DNA of 64,000 nt from Ypsolopha sequella (GCA_934047225.1 OW203987.1:6909501-6973500); one strand, 5' to 3'; shown: positions 45,801-46,134, counted from the stretch's first letter. Made by a program: numbers and translations. Notes: generated by a model from the letters alone, not told the origin.

Positions 45801-46134
45801 AAGATATTTTGCAACATAAATTTAATTAATTGAACTGCCTAGCCCATTTAGGGAAATATTTTCTACTTGTTGAATTACAGTGCATTACTTTCAGCATGAG
45901 GGCTCAGTGAAAATTAACTTGAGGATGTTTTGGTGATAAGTAAAGCAAAGAATGCAAAGAATGCATCACAAGGTATGTACTTACGTCGCTCAAGATGTCT
46001 TCCAAATCGCAGCAGACATTCGTGGCCAGAACAGGAGTCGGGCTCGGCGTCCGGGAGTGATCCGAAAAGAACTCTAAGCACAGCGGGTTCAAAGAATCCT
46101 CATTCAATTTGTATGGACGGCACTCCATCACTAT
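686..46134 (-). CDS. RabGAP1: RabGAP1-like Rab GTPase-activating protein, 11 exons, 3' end outside window
   Basis: Joined minus-strand exons: 46134-45985, 43671-43450, 26531-26402, 20192-20006, 18652-18453, 7046-6868, 6674-6549, 5650-5552, 4322-4162, 3304-3202, 848-686. All junctions are GT-AG and phase-consistent. The product has an acidic N-terminus (about residues 1-165), a PTB/PID domain (about 170-305) with ISFYARG and CFAFTWSHG, and a kinesin-like DUF3694-type domain (about 340-517) with IERCFGILLAPGR and SDMRLLEM. This order matches the RabGAP1/TBC1D11 family, whose TBC domain stimulates GTP hydrolysis by Rab proteins in endosomal and Golgi traffic. The TBC domain and coiled coil are not in the window. 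The start is taken as the ATG at 46128, because the exon opens two codons earlier and a UTR-like exon lies upstream. Large introns are filled with transposons. The closest alternative is the paralogue RABGAP1L; insects generally have one such gene. Confidence 0.93.
849..1459. other. Intron 10, unassigned AT-rich DNA
   Basis: No coding signal. A short (TAAA)n microsatellite at about 1370-1388 follows sequence that resembles the 3' tail of a non-LTR element, but the family could not be identified. Confidence 0.3.
1460..1735 (+). repeat. Interspersed repeat, inverted relative to copy at 5685-5910
   Basis: Shares a GC-rich core (CGCTCCGTTTCGCTCGGC, then TTTACATGTAAACCTAACACG) and the motif ACGATCTGCCCAATTCT with the reverse complement of 5685-5910. 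The motif ACGATCTGCCC is tandemly repeated about three times at 1640-1685. Family unknown. Confidence 0.55.
1786..1857. repeat. Perfect hairpin with PLE-terminus sequence
   Basis: Arms of about 26 bp (TTCGATATATTTCGACCTCA and its complement) flank a 20-bp loop that contains ATCAGTCGA. The same TTCGATATAT-TTCGACC block occurs at both ends of the Penelope-like element at 30675-32737. On the minus strand it contains CTGATGA ... GAAA, TATATA-like and TC, the order of hammerhead ribozyme core motifs. Confidence 0.55.
1980..2141. mobile_element. Foldback MITE, family FB-1, copy 1
   Basis: Terminal inverted repeats begin GGG(C)TCTACCGCGTAATTCT and contain ATCAACATCAACTTGA. The centre contains GAGATGGCATGTTAGGCGGG. 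Non-coding. Other copies lie at 5935-6093, 12528-12685 and 56868-57265. Confidence 0.85.
2484..3191 (-). mobile_element. Penelope-like element fragment with GIY-YIG domain (PLE-A)
   Basis: Flanked by a perfect 12-bp direct repeat, TAAATCATACCT (2472-2483 and 3192-3203), read as the target-site duplication. The ends carry a 30-bp inverted repeat containing CATACGGCTTGAACACTCACG. The minus-strand frame 3137-2589 (182 aa) starts VPCDCGKSYIGETKRNVSTR, the GIY-YIG endonuclease signature found at the C-terminus of PLE proteins. The reverse transcriptase is missing, so this is a 5'-truncated, non-autonomous copy. The right-hand duplication overlaps the exon 10 splice donor. Confidence 0.88.
3202..3304 (-). 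CDS. RabGAP1: RabGAP1 coding exon 10 (end of kinesin-like domain)
   Basis: Acceptor TATTTCTGTCACAG ends at 3305. The first A completes an Arg codon with exon 9. It reads LVIETPVKIFPPTERFWYYS and ends YINLKE, 34 codons, with donor GAG|GTATGA at 3201. The human counterpart also ends this domain with an 'ER-FW-FSKR ... F-LKLK' pattern. A PLE is inserted 11 bp beyond the donor. Confidence 0.93.
3465..4112 (+). repeat. Dispersed repeat, AGAGTTCCGTA-start / GCACTTGACCG-end
   Basis: Opens TTTTTAGAGTTCCGTAGTC with a (GTCT)n tract, and closes TGGTACGGAACCC ... GCGAGTCCGACTCGCAC and then T-rich. The same start and end pairs occur at 14707-15046 (complete, about 340 bp), and parts at 34190-34240, 35620-35750 and 38153-38330. 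Class not determined. Confidence 0.6.
4162..4322 (-). CDS. RabGAP1: RabGAP1 coding exon 9 (kinesin-like domain)
   Basis: Acceptor CTTTGTAG ends at 4323 and the donor is GCG|GTACGT at 4161. It reads VSGSSGGSCCSVCALWNAGE, then MSLALDLVIRGIPDPL and two bases of Arg, 53 codons plus 2. LDLVIRGIPDPLRLVIET across the junction matches the 'avDLVItevqePVRfllET' pattern of RabGAP1. Confidence 0.93.
4499..4625. mobile_element. Palindromic MITE
   Basis: Inverted arms of about 55 bp start TACAAAACGGTGTTTAACTT and contain TTTAAAT(C/T)TGTTG; loop of about 20 bp. Non-coding. Lies in intron 8 between exons 9 and 8. Confidence 0.75.
4653..4892. mobile_element. MITE, TIR ACAAGGTGACTTTTTGATC, copy 1
   Basis: Arms of about 110 bp inverted around a GAATCACTATGGGGAGTC core. 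Flanked by TATA on both sides, suggesting a TA target as in Tc1/mariner. A second copy lies at 12820-13084. Confidence 0.82.
5024..5400 (-). mobile_element. SINE with RTE-type 3' tail, copy 1
   Basis: On the minus strand it contains GGAGACCCCCTCGAAGT, GGACCGATGGATGGCGGTAT and ends GTCCAGCAGTGGACGAACTA followed by GATGGATGG repeats. That tail equals the end of RTE LINE frames (a YVQQW-type C-terminus), so RTE machinery probably moves it. Other copies: 15968-16285, 41528-41846, 59736-60110. Confidence 0.75.
5552..5650 (-). CDS. RabGAP1: RabGAP1 coding exon 8 (kinesin-like domain)
   Basis: Acceptor TTTCTGTGTTCCAG ends at 5651 and the donor is ATG|GTAACC at 5551. It reads APYTGGLYIERCFGILLAPG, then RSVKHSDMRLLEM, 33 codons, phase 0 at both ends. 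IERCFG-LL-PG and NSDMHLLDL are hallmark strings of RabGAP1, matched here as IERCFGILLAPG and HSDMRLLEM. Confidence 0.95.
5685..5910 (-). repeat. Interspersed repeat, partner of 1460-1735
   Basis: Reverse-complement match to 1460-1735, including GGGCAGATCGT and the GC-rich GAGCGGAGCGAGGAGGAGCG block. It starts within about 35 bp upstream of exon 8's acceptor. Confidence 0.55.
5935..6093. mobile_element. Foldback MITE FB-1, copy 2
   Basis: Same termini and core as copy 1 (GGGTCTACCGCGTAATTCT ... AGAATTACGCGGTAGACCC). It lies in intron 7. Confidence 0.85.
6290..6370. repeat. Tail of a dispersed repeat with (GTAT)n
   Basis: CCCTCAGGGATACAGGCGTGA followed by a GTAT microsatellite. Its complement, TCACGCCTGTATTCCC, opens the repeat at 63085, so the two are related ends. 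The rest of intron 7 (6094-6548) shows nothing else. Confidence 0.45.
6549..6674 (-). CDS. RabGAP1: RabGAP1 coding exon 7 (kinesin-like domain)
   Basis: Acceptor TAATTTCCAG ends at 6675 and the donor is CCTCAG|GTTTGG at 6548. It reads GTFSHVPKERLGFKLRGGID, then KQVTINVQQVSNN, 42 codons, phase 0 at both ends. It corresponds to the 'VPKdK-cFKLRqGIdKkvvI-VQQttN' segment of RabGAP1. Separated from exon 6 by only a 193-bp intron. Confidence 0.94.
6868..7046 (-). CDS. RabGAP1: RabGAP1 coding exon 6 (end of PTB, start of kinesin-like domain)
   Basis: Acceptor TTATTAAACAG ends at 7047 and the donor is AAG|GTGAGG at 6867. The first two bases GT complete Ser with exon 5. It reads CFAKAFERIPRSMASS (last PTB helix), a Pro-rich spacer, and then LMHVLECTIDIKESDAK. 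The internal MASS could serve as a start if a transcript begins inside intron 5, but nothing proves it does. Confidence 0.94.
7128..7430. repeat. Dispersed repeat common in lepidopteran introns
   Basis: Starts ATACTAATAATAATGTAG and ends CCACGCGGGCGAAGGGAAG. The 'CTAATATTATAA ... GCGGGCGAAG' pairing is characteristic of a very abundant lepidopteran repeat. Related ends appear at 25160-25200 (GCCCGCGGCTTCGCCCGCG) and 63953-64000. Class uncertain. Confidence 0.5.
7436..7895 (-). pseudogene. RTE-clade LINE ORF, C-terminal remnant
   Basis: The minus-strand frame contains LIRRFKVAQRAMERAMLGIS, RNEDIRQRSKVTDIACRISK, WGRKALEWRPRT and GEAYVQQWTN, the conserved post-RT C-terminus of RTE retrotransposons. 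An in-frame TAG replaces the Trp codon of the expected KLKWQWTGHI, so it is dead. The 3' end runs into GCTGATGGATGGATG. Inserted in the 11.4-kb intron between exons 6 and 5. Confidence 0.85.
8057..8454. mobile_element. MITE, TIR AGGTCTTTACATATGAAATT, copy 1
   Basis: Termini TTTACATATGAAATTGC (left) and GCAATTTCATATGTAAAGAC (right) are inverted. The internal sequence matches the reverse complement of 18721-19116, including GGATGGCATTTAGGACGAA. Confidence 0.7.
8455..9050. other. Unassigned intron DNA
   Basis: Extremely AT-rich with TATTTA-type low complexity. No exon or known repeat was recognised. Confidence 0.3.
9051..9467. mobile_element. MITE family CGGGCCTATTATGT, copy split by a PLE fragment
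   Basis: The ends CGGGCCTATTATGTATCTCT and GATACAGAATAGGGGGG match the intact 231-bp copy at 18123-18353. Here the element is interrupted at about 9131-9318 by Penelope-like sequence. Confidence 0.8.
9131..9318 (+). mobile_element. 3' end of a PLE-A family element
   Basis: Repeats the last codons and 3' UTR of PLE-A (CGTTTGACAACGACGGTGAA ... GTGAGTGTTCAAGCCGTATG ... GCTCACGCGAGTTTTAATAA) and nothing upstream. No clear target duplication was found. Confidence 0.8.
9670..10095 (+). repeat. Interspersed repeat, inverted copy at 42410-42800
   Basis: Shares AACCGAACAGAAAGTCGATT, AACGGCTCTGGATAC and TACACGGGCGTAAGAGCAAT with the complement of 42410-42800. The frame at 9691-9972 is inside the repeat and not a gene. 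Confidence 0.65.
10126..10290. mobile_element. MITE, TIR TTGGTATCGATTCGG, copy 1
   Basis: Arms of about 75 bp (containing ATCTTAACTTATTTGACAG and AAGTGTCCTGTC) surround a TTTCTTTCTTTATCG loop. A near-identical copy lies at 37231-37396. Confidence 0.83.
10740..10965 (-). promoter_or_regulatory. Possible internal promoter and 5' UTR exon of RabGAP1
   Basis: A CpG-richer single-copy patch in an AT-rich intron. On the minus strand it starts with ACGGCGCGACGCGTCGGTGG, continues as a UTR-like tract, and reaches a donor-like CCCA|GTAAGATC at about 10740. No other copy was seen in the window. It could start a shorter transcript lacking most of the PTB domain. No TATA box or long frame supports it. 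Confidence 0.25.
11094..11350 (+). repeat. Dispersed repeat with GAAATGAGGTCT-type core, copy 1
   Basis: Contains CTCAGTGCGAGAGGGTCGGA, AACCCATCTAATAAAATAT and CTCATTTCAATAAATATTTC. Diverged copies: 14150-14480 (-), 25660-25770, 36140-36550 (-), 37397-37790 (+), 52060-52320 (-). Confidence 0.6.
11351..12527. other. Unassigned intron DNA
   Basis: AT-rich sequence with a TTTA microsatellite at about 11987-12004. No exon, RNA gene or repeat family was recognised. Confidence 0.3.
12528..12685. mobile_element. Foldback MITE FB-1, copy 3 (best hairpin)
   Basis: Arms of about 63 bp are almost perfect inverted repeats (GGGTCTACCGCGTAATTCT through TTTGACGTGCGTGC) around a 30-bp centre. This is the most symmetrical copy of the family. 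Confidence 0.87.
12820..13084. mobile_element. MITE, TIR ACAAGGTGACTTTTTGATC, copy 2
   Basis: Matches 4653-4892 in both arms. The centre is a longer variant with TCACTCGGGACTGGAACTG. Confidence 0.82.
13085..13639. other. Unassigned intron DNA
   Basis: Short frames occur (for example 13182-13388 and 13412-13600), but none has a recognisable domain, splice sites or biased composition. Confidence 0.3.
13640..13870 (+). mobile_element. SINE copy, truncated tRNA-like head
   Basis: GGTAGAACGCTGACCTCTCAA and the body GGGTGTACCGAGTGTGG ... CACAGTTCACACTCGG match the SINE at 15058-15350, but the head is internally deleted. Confidence 0.65.
14150..14480 (-). repeat. GAAATGAGGTCT-core repeat, copy 2
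   Basis: Contains TAGAAATAATTGTTGAAATG, AGGTGTGTTTTAACAATATC and CTCTCGCACTGCGCG in the inverse order of 37397-37790. Confidence 0.6.
14707..15046 (+). repeat. Complete AGGGTTCCGTACCC repeat
   Basis: Opens TTTTTAGGGTTCCGTACCC, then ACGGGACCCTATTACTAAG and a 60-bp (GTCT/GTCC)n tract, and closes TGGTACGGAACC ... CGTACTTGGCCGG and then T-run. About 340 bp, so this is probably the full unit of the family also seen at 3465-4112. Confidence 0.7.
15058..15350 (+). mobile_element. tRNA-derived SINE
   Basis: The head resembles a tRNA with an A box (CAGCTCAGGCGATAGAACG) and a B box (GGTTCGATCCC). The body includes AACATCGTGAGG and GGGTGTACCGAGTGTGGAC. Body fragments recur at 13640, 40020 and 45330. 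Confidence 0.75.
15351..15967. other. Unassigned intron DNA
   Basis: No exon. GGCCCGCCCCGAGTTCGCA (15376) and the ATCTTTATAATATTAGTGTAG end (about 15940) look like the edges of another degraded dispersed repeat. Confidence 0.35.
15968..16285 (+). mobile_element. RTE-tailed SINE, copy 2
   Basis: Starts TAGGAGACCCCCTCGAAGTA and ends GCAGTGGACGAACTAGGCTG plus GATGGATAGATGG. Same family as 5024-5400. Confidence 0.8.
16286..17062. other. Unassigned intron DNA
   Basis: No exon. At 16710-16735 there is a GCTCCGCCCGCGT end typical of lepidopteran repeats, and at about 16975 an AATAAAGAATTTGAATTTGA tail of a retroposon. Confidence 0.3.
17063..17372 (+). repeat. 41-bp minisatellite, 7 full copies plus part
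   Basis: The unit starts ATTTAGCTGCCTGAGCGCC and ends ACGGCCAGACAC(A/T)ACA. Unit starts at 17063, 17104, 17145, 17186 and so on to 17350 give an exact 41-bp period. Units differ by a few substitutions (GGAGTCACG/GGTGTCACG), with a GC-rich centre inside AT-rich DNA. Confidence 0.95.
17373..18006. other. Unassigned intron DNA
   Basis: Begins with a TTTTTAGGGTTCCATAC start of the AGGGTTCCGTA family (17392). The rest shows no exon or repeat. Confidence 0.3.
18007..18418 (-). pseudogene. Tandem partial copy of RabGAP1 PTB exon, broken by a MITE
   Basis: On the minus strand this repeats the 3' two thirds of exon 5 plus its donor and following intron (FYARG-type start, then WSHGDTKESAVYR and HIAEAVTQVS, then GTGAGTATA). 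It lacks the 5' part and acceptor. A 231-bp MITE (18123-18353) splits it, with a CAG duplication on each side. It has drifted about 10-15 percent from exon 5. It could only act as a decoy donor or pseudo-exon. Confidence 0.88.
18123..18353. mobile_element. MITE family CGGGCCTATTATGT, intact copy
   Basis: TIRs CGGGCCTATTATGTATCTCT and AAGATACAGAATAGGGGGG are followed inward by AGTTGCCAACT / AGTTGGCAACC and CATAGAT / ATCTATG blocks. Inserted in the duplicated exon with CAG at both borders (18120-18122, 18354-18356). Confidence 0.88.
18453..18652 (-). CDS. RabGAP1: RabGAP1 coding exon 5 (PTB/PID domain core)
   Basis: Acceptor CACCTCCGCAG ends at 18653 and the donor is TCCA|GTGAGTAT at 18452. 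It reads LYQADTNSVMTRYAVNRISF, then CFAFTWSHG, YRCHVFRCHIAEAVTQVS. These are the central beta strands and the start of the C-terminal helix of the PTB fold, matching the 'CFAFTeSH ... HVFRCEIQEAVS' pattern of RabGAP1. Exon 6 completes the helix. Confidence 0.95.
18721..19116. mobile_element. MITE, TIR AGGTCTTTACATATGAAATT, copy 2 (inverted)
   Basis: Reverse-complement match to 8057-8454 (shared TCGTCCTAAATGCCATCCAT, GTTGCTGTTAGCTTAAT). Right end CAATTTCACATGTAAGGACC. Confidence 0.7.
19335..19950 (+). mobile_element. Possible solo LTR
   Basis: A GC-richer block with a TATA-like TATAAAAAGGCGGCGC (19470), a downstream AATAAACAGTTTC poly(A)-like signal (19916) and an open frame 19365-19682 with no domain. 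This layout resembles a retrovirus-like LTR. No second LTR, primer site or clear target duplication was seen, so it is a guess. Confidence 0.3.
20006..20192 (-). CDS. RabGAP1: RabGAP1 coding exon 4 (start of PTB domain)
   Basis: Acceptor GTCTGCAACTGTTGCAG ends at 20193 and the donor is GTCGT|GTGAGT at 20005. Phase forces this acceptor: exon 3 ends on one base and TA completes Val. It reads SDVDQECTVFSGVSYLGAQN, KSESDIQRIMKEL and SISVPVCSQGLVV, the N-terminal strand and helix of a PTB domain. The other AG, at 20230, fails on phase. Confidence 0.94.
20323..20587. mobile_element. Long-TIR MITE ATAAGGTCTTTCAATTTAA
   Basis: Arms of about 115 bp (ATTTAGGAGGTGATTCAGTA, CATCACATTCCACTG, GCGCGAACTTTTT) around a TCAGCTGACTCAG centre. 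Nested in the 20233 repeat. Confidence 0.85.
20647..20807. mobile_element. MITE, TIR TTAAAGCCGATTC, copy 1
   Basis: Arms include AGCCGATTCTAAAGGCTTTA and AGTGCTGTCAAAACTAA. Further copies at 62813-62978 and, interrupted, 35882-37869. Confidence 0.83.
20974..21106. mobile_element. MITE, TIR TACAGTGGAGACC, copy 1
   Basis: TIR TACAGTGGAGACCGCATCAAG and its complement; shared core GACTTTGTACCTATCTTATA and GTAGGGGCTAATGTCGTA. Copies at 24965-25077 and 50707-50821. TA-like target. Confidence 0.87.
21107..21899. other. Unassigned intron DNA with one shared segment
   Basis: Sequence at about 21750-21870 (GGTCCCACGAATCGACAATT, AACACACCCTG, TTTTTGCCGTAAATG) recurs at 37024-37145. No exon. Confidence 0.4.
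21900..22150. mobile_element. MITE, TIR AAGAGCGGTTTCGCAGCCG
   Basis: Outer arms AAGAGCGGTTTCGCAGCCG and its complement near 22130, plus an inner stem GTTTCTATTGGTTTCTGTAAA / complement. Single copy in the window. Confidence 0.8.
22434..22763. mobile_element. MITE, TIR TTAGGGGTCGTTCACAAATT
   Basis: Ends TTAGGGGTCGTTCACAAATT (22434) and TAATTTGTGAACAACCCCTT (22743). Internal ACGTAACGC and CCCTCCCCCC blocks are inverted as well. This GTTCACAAATTACGTAA terminus is a widespread insect MITE type. Confidence 0.82.
22764..23417. other. Unassigned intron DNA
   Basis: GC-moderate sequence with short frames only. No domain, splice-bounded exon or second copy recognised. Confidence 0.3.
23418..23600 (+). 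mobile_element. tRNA-derived SINE with GTAGGGGCA head end
   Basis: A tRNA-like head at 23425-23490 has an A-box-like GTGGTTTAATGGTTCAAG and a B box, GGTTCATATCC, ending GTAGGGGCA. The same head end occurs at 33565-33641. The body is AGCTCGTTGACCAATC and so on. Not a functional tRNA: the acceptor stem does not pair. Confidence 0.6.
23861..23991. mobile_element. MITE, TIR CAGTTGCAGAAAGGGTTTT
   Basis: Inverted arms CAGTTGCAGAAAGGGTTTTC and complement at 23970-23991; about 131 bp, non-coding. Confidence 0.83.
23992..24964. other. Unassigned intron DNA
   Basis: Contains a GC-rich patch (24060-24170, CCGGCCCCGTCTCCTGCTG) and a TCCCACGGGAGCGGGAGAA stretch (24610), which look like pieces of dispersed repeats. 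No exon. Confidence 0.3.
24965..25077. mobile_element. MITE, TIR TACAGTGGAGACC, copy 2
   Basis: Same core as 20974-21106; the left TIR has lost two bases. Confidence 0.85.
25078..25807. other. Intron DNA with repeat fragments
   Basis: GCCCGCGGCTTCGCCCGCG at 25174 is the edge of the common lepidopteran repeat. 25660-25770 is a short GAAATGAGGTCT-family relic (GAAAGGGGCGAATTCAGGGC). No exon. Confidence 0.4.
25808..25823 (+). repeat. Poly-G run, 16 bases
   Basis: Uninterrupted homopolymer of G in an AT-rich intron; length may be an assembly estimate. Confidence 0.9.
26235..26350 (+). repeat. Dispersed repeat TTTTGCGCTATCCGGAGACC
   Basis: Shares ATTATTTTCTCCTATTTTGC, TGCAGTGCGCGCTGATATGA and TTTCTGTCGATATTTGTA with 34012-34130, and inverted pieces with 29215-29335. 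It ends about 50 bp from exon 3's donor. Confidence 0.7.
26402..26531 (-). CDS. RabGAP1: RabGAP1 coding exon 3 (acidic N-terminal region)
   Basis: Acceptor GTTGTATGTGTACAG ends at 26532 and the donor is GAAG|GTAATA at 26401. It reads DSCRLVGGSKFYEMMEGTTS and ends with MKPIESDDE, 43 codons plus one base. No domain. It joins exon 2 (KD|DSC) in phase 0 and exon 4 through a split Val codon. Confidence 0.88.
26639..26771. mobile_element. MITE, TIR GGGCCTTATTGTC
   Basis: Ends GGGCCTTATTGTCTTACTAT and GACAATAAGGCTC with inverted CTATCGCTTTCAAA inside. A diverged relative at about 39800-39910 has GGGGCCTTATTGTCTATC. Confidence 0.7.
26772..28899. other. Unassigned intron DNA
   Basis: Two kilobases with only short frames. 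Three overlapping frames at 28681-28891 have no domain or splice sites. No tRNA, exon or repeat family recognised. Confidence 0.3.
28900..29335. other. GC-richer patch of unknown nature
   Basis: Both strands have open frames (28987-29244 plus, 29222-29028 minus) rich in Arg and Ala, typical of non-coding GC patches. The right part (29215-29335) is the TTTTGCGCTA repeat. It could be a promoter or a degraded element. Confidence 0.35.
29580..29935 (+). repeat. Dispersed repeat GTGGGAGGAGTAGGCCTTCA
   Basis: GTGGGAGGAGTAGGCCTTCA and AAAGACAGGTCCAAATTGCA recur inverted at 33700-33750, inside a tRNA-headed SINE. The 29735-29930 part (GGTGCGTGACCAAGTGC, GGTTTGGGATGGTGGCGGG) has no partner here. Confidence 0.5.
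29936..30496. other. Unassigned intron DNA
   Basis: AT-rich; no exon or repeat recognised. Confidence 0.3.
30957..32072 (-). CDS. PLE protein: RT C-terminal part plus GIY-YIG endonuclease
   Basis: 371 codons, uninterrupted. The reverse transcriptase catalytic box is in KRFIDDVFMIW (residues 12-22), followed by TFLDVDI and the thumb. A Cys-rich linker (CQRPRCKTCPII) precedes the GIY-YIG motif CIYLLECRHCLAFYVGETR (about 268-286) with RMNHHRH downstream. The fingers and N-terminus are missing, so it is a 5'-truncated but intact frame, probably a young insertion. The first codon is where the arm begins and not a native start. Confidence 0.93.
   Translation of the reverse strand: MAGEPEKPLVWKRFIDDVFMIWPHSSDSLKDFIDRLNAHSSLKFTHTVSSNTITFLDVDITIDNNNKLSTSVHFKPTNKLQYLDFTSCHPPHIKKSIPYSLSLRGRRICSDQESLEQYHQKINQGLRSRNYPHQFLQKHLYNRPRYHNLQNRSPNSSDNPKLVTTFFNGSYKLKKLINDFIPILQQNDETKNVLSTNPQICYRQNPNLRSYFTKTKPKYPTHLNPLITSHGTAPCQRPRCKTCPIIKTDTKINTHHTLNTYTTQPNTSCKTENCIYLLECRHCLAFYVGETRNALHIRMNHHRHTTDSIPNNTLPIPTHARSHSHSFNNCFTVRIIKSFHPPLTDIELRTWESSYIWSLGAHYGAGLNRQH
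32127..32497 (+). pseudogene. Inverted, internally deleted copy of the PLE frame
   Basis: Codes AGEPEKPLVWKRFIDDVFMI and on to HTVSS, then jumps (at about 32290) into the last 70 or so codons of the same ORF in another frame (THARSHSHSF-type region). Identity to the minus arm is near complete, so the duplication and deletion arose recently, probably during one insertion. Confidence 0.9.
32850..33207. mobile_element. Foldback element with a tRNA-like insert
   Basis: Arms of about 75 bp: TAGAGTGCATTACAAACTAG, AATCAGAAACAAACCCAAAG, AAGAATTTGAAAAAAT and complement at 33130-33205. Inside sits a tRNA-derived sequence (32927-33000). Confidence 0.85.
32927..33000 (-). tRNA. tRNA-like sequence (pseudo-tRNA or SINE head)
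   Basis: The minus strand has an A box GTGGCGCAATTGGTAACGC, an anticodon arm CTTGT-CTTGATA-ACAAG (anticodon TGA by position) and a B box GGTTCGAATCC. The acceptor stem pairs poorly and it lies inside a foldback element, so it is more likely a mobilised tRNA-derived sequence than a working gene. Confidence 0.45.
33565..33790 (+). mobile_element. tRNA-derived SINE
   Basis: The head GTGGTCCACTGGTTCAGACG (A box) ... GCAGGTTCAAATCACGTAGG (B box) ends GTAGGGGCATG. The body ends with AAGGCCTACTCCTCCCACAC, shared with 29600. Confidence 0.65.
34012..34240 (+). repeat. Two repeat fragments side by side
   Basis: 34012-34130 is the TTTTGCGCT repeat (as 26235). 34190-34240 is the 3' end of the AGGGTTCCGTA family (TACGGAACCCTAAGTACGCG ... 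CGCACTTGGCCGG). Confidence 0.65.
34304..34400 (+). repeat. 31-bp tandem repeat, 3 copies
   Basis: Unit AGAGAGCCGAACCCACGCGT followed by TGAGGGTTTCA; the third copy has CAGGCG and GGTTCC changes. Confidence 0.93.
34555..35106 (+). repeat. 55-bp minisatellite, 10 copies
   Basis: Unit starts TTTCTGTAGGCGGGACATAG and ends CTTCTGTAGGAAGTATCAG. Copies are nearly identical (one GTAGTCGG variant and a last diverged copy), so expansion is recent. TTCTGTAGG occurs twice per unit. Confidence 0.96.
35128..35606. mobile_element. PLE-type hairpin element with hammerhead-like centre (PLE-C)
   Basis: Flanked by a 13-bp duplication TATCTCTTACTTG (35115-35127 and 35607-35619). Arms of about 190 bp are near-perfect inverted repeats (ACCGCCCGCCCTCCCGCAT, AACAAGCAAGAAAACTTATC). 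The centre on the minus strand holds CCGAGGA, a GCCTC/GAGGC stem, GAAA, the palindrome CACGTG and TC|GAT, the layout of the hammerhead ribozymes known from PLEs. No ORF. Confidence 0.72.
35620..35750 (-). repeat. AGGGTTCCGTA-family end, interrupted by PLE-C
   Basis: CCCGACAGACAGATCGTCTT ... GAGGTACGGAACCC is an inverted end of the dispersed repeat. PLE-C sits in it. Confidence 0.55.
36130..36550 (-). repeat. GAAATGAGGTCT-core repeat with internal tandem duplication
   Basis: The block GACTATCAGAAACACGATTG ... TTGAAATGAGGTCTAAATTT occurs twice (36170-36290 and 36325-36460) before the common end CTCTCGCACTGCGGGTC. Confidence 0.65.
36611..37023. mobile_element. Long-arm foldback MITE CTTAAGGTTCGGTGTTCCGA
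   Basis: Arms of about 195 bp: GGGGTTATGGCTTTTTAAGA, CAAAATAAATACCACTTGTT, TAACTTCAGAAAAAAAACAG and complements to 37023. The centre is about 50 bp. Confidence 0.87.
37231..37396. mobile_element. MITE, TIR TTGGTATCGATTCGG, copy 2
   Basis: Near-identical to 10126-10290 (CTTATTTTACAGGACTAACC, ATCGAAAAGACAAGGACAGA). Confidence 0.83.
37397..37790 (+). repeat. GAAATGAGGTCT-core repeat, copy
   Basis: TCACAGTCACTCCAAGCGAA, CGCGCAGTGCGAGAGGGGCG and GACCTCATTTCAACAATTAT in the inverse order of 14150-14480. The frame 37585-37797 lies inside it and is not a gene. Confidence 0.65.
37870..40575. other. Intron DNA with scattered repeat relics
   Basis: 38153-38330 is an AGGGTTCCGTA-family 5' end (GTCCGTCCGTCCGTATGTC). 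38865-38930 repeats CGATTAGTCTTGCTAAGAAG. 39530-39700 resembles 44570-44700 inverted (ATCGTCAGACAAACATTC). 40015-40075 is a SINE body piece (CACGACATGAATCCCCGAGG). No exon or intact gene. Confidence 0.45.
40576..40782. mobile_element. MITE, TIR CCCCCGGTTTCTGAAAGGCC
   Basis: Arms of about 48 bp, including AATCAAAGTTAACAGTAGAT and complement, end GAAACCGGGGG. 207 bp. Confidence 0.87.
40783..41527. other. Unassigned intron DNA
   Basis: No exon. A GATTTGAAGCCGCGACCTCC stretch at about 41157 recalls an inverted tRNA-SINE head. Confidence 0.3.
41528..41846 (+). mobile_element. RTE-tailed SINE, copy 3 (3' truncated)
   Basis: GAGCTGATGCCGGGCTCGAC at the 5' end, GGAGACCCCCTCGAAGTAAT, and a break at GGCTTATGTCCAGC where the next LINE sequence begins. 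Confidence 0.8.
41848..42201 (+). pseudogene. Non-LTR retrotransposon RT, C-terminal remnant
   Basis: An open frame of about 118 codons joined to the SINE: KYLVDKNTKEKCKGEYDKLF, then VCRHYTRSVKKG, YYGERTRQYLTPKLCNSYP. The G-RT--Y--PKLCNS-P pattern is the conserved end of Jockey/CR1-like LINE proteins. The 3' UTR with TTGTAAAAATAAATAATAG follows. The 5' part is absent. Confidence 0.6.
42410..42800 (-). repeat. Interspersed repeat, partner of 9670-10095
   Basis: Reverse-complement match over most of its length, including TTGCTCTTACGCCCGTGTA and AGCCCTAGGGCAAAATAATC. Confidence 0.65.
43140..43430 (+). pseudogene. RTE-type LINE C-terminal remnant
   Basis: Reads ISNLKWHWAGHICRRTYN, stop, WGMKVLDHEPKG ... 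VGWMRMAEDRKMWNALGETY, stop, QLTNIG. This is the same tail as 7436-7895, older and with in-frame stops. It ends 20 bp from exon 2's donor region. Confidence 0.75.
43450..43671 (-). CDS. RabGAP1: RabGAP1 coding exon 2 (acidic N-terminal region)
   Basis: Acceptor CTTATCTACACAG ends at 43672 and the donor is GAC|GTAAGT at 43449. 74 codons, phase 0 at both ends: AISESLQGSLRITRSQSQLI ... FKVINEVESDSDEGMDN ... LPLKD. Acidic, Ser-rich and probably disordered, as is the N-terminus of RabGAP1 proteins. Consensus splice sites and coding-like composition support it. Confidence 0.88.
43672..44034. other. Intron 1, proximal part
   Basis: No exon or repeat recognised between exon 2 and the foldback at 44035. 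Confidence 0.3.
44035..45039. mobile_element. 1-kb foldback element with inserted centre
   Basis: Termini TACAGGATGATTGGTAAC (left) and CAATCAACCTGTA (right) and about 230-bp inverted arms (CTGACTTTCAACTAAAAACT, TTGTAAGAAAAC). The middle, 44560-44710, resembles 39530-39700 inverted and may be a later insertion. Confidence 0.75.
45313..45430. repeat. SINE body fragment with a perfect 21-bp hairpin
   Basis: CACGACATGAATCCCTGAGG is the SINE body also seen at 40020. The following AAAAGAGGGTGAACTAAATG stem (45379-45399) pairs perfectly with 45406-45426 across a 6-base loop. Confidence 0.7.
45985..46134 (-). CDS. RabGAP1: RabGAP1 coding exon 1 (start codon exon)
   Basis: Acceptor GATATTTCTCTGCAG ends at 46135 and the donor is GAC|GTAAGT at 45984. 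After ATA GTG comes ATG (46128), reading MECRPYKLNEDSLNPLCLEF, then SRTPSPTPV and LEDILSD. The ATG is preferred because nothing in-frame upstream is coding and a UTR-like exon with a good donor precedes it. If an upstream exon is coding, the frame would enter with IV. Confidence 0.8.
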
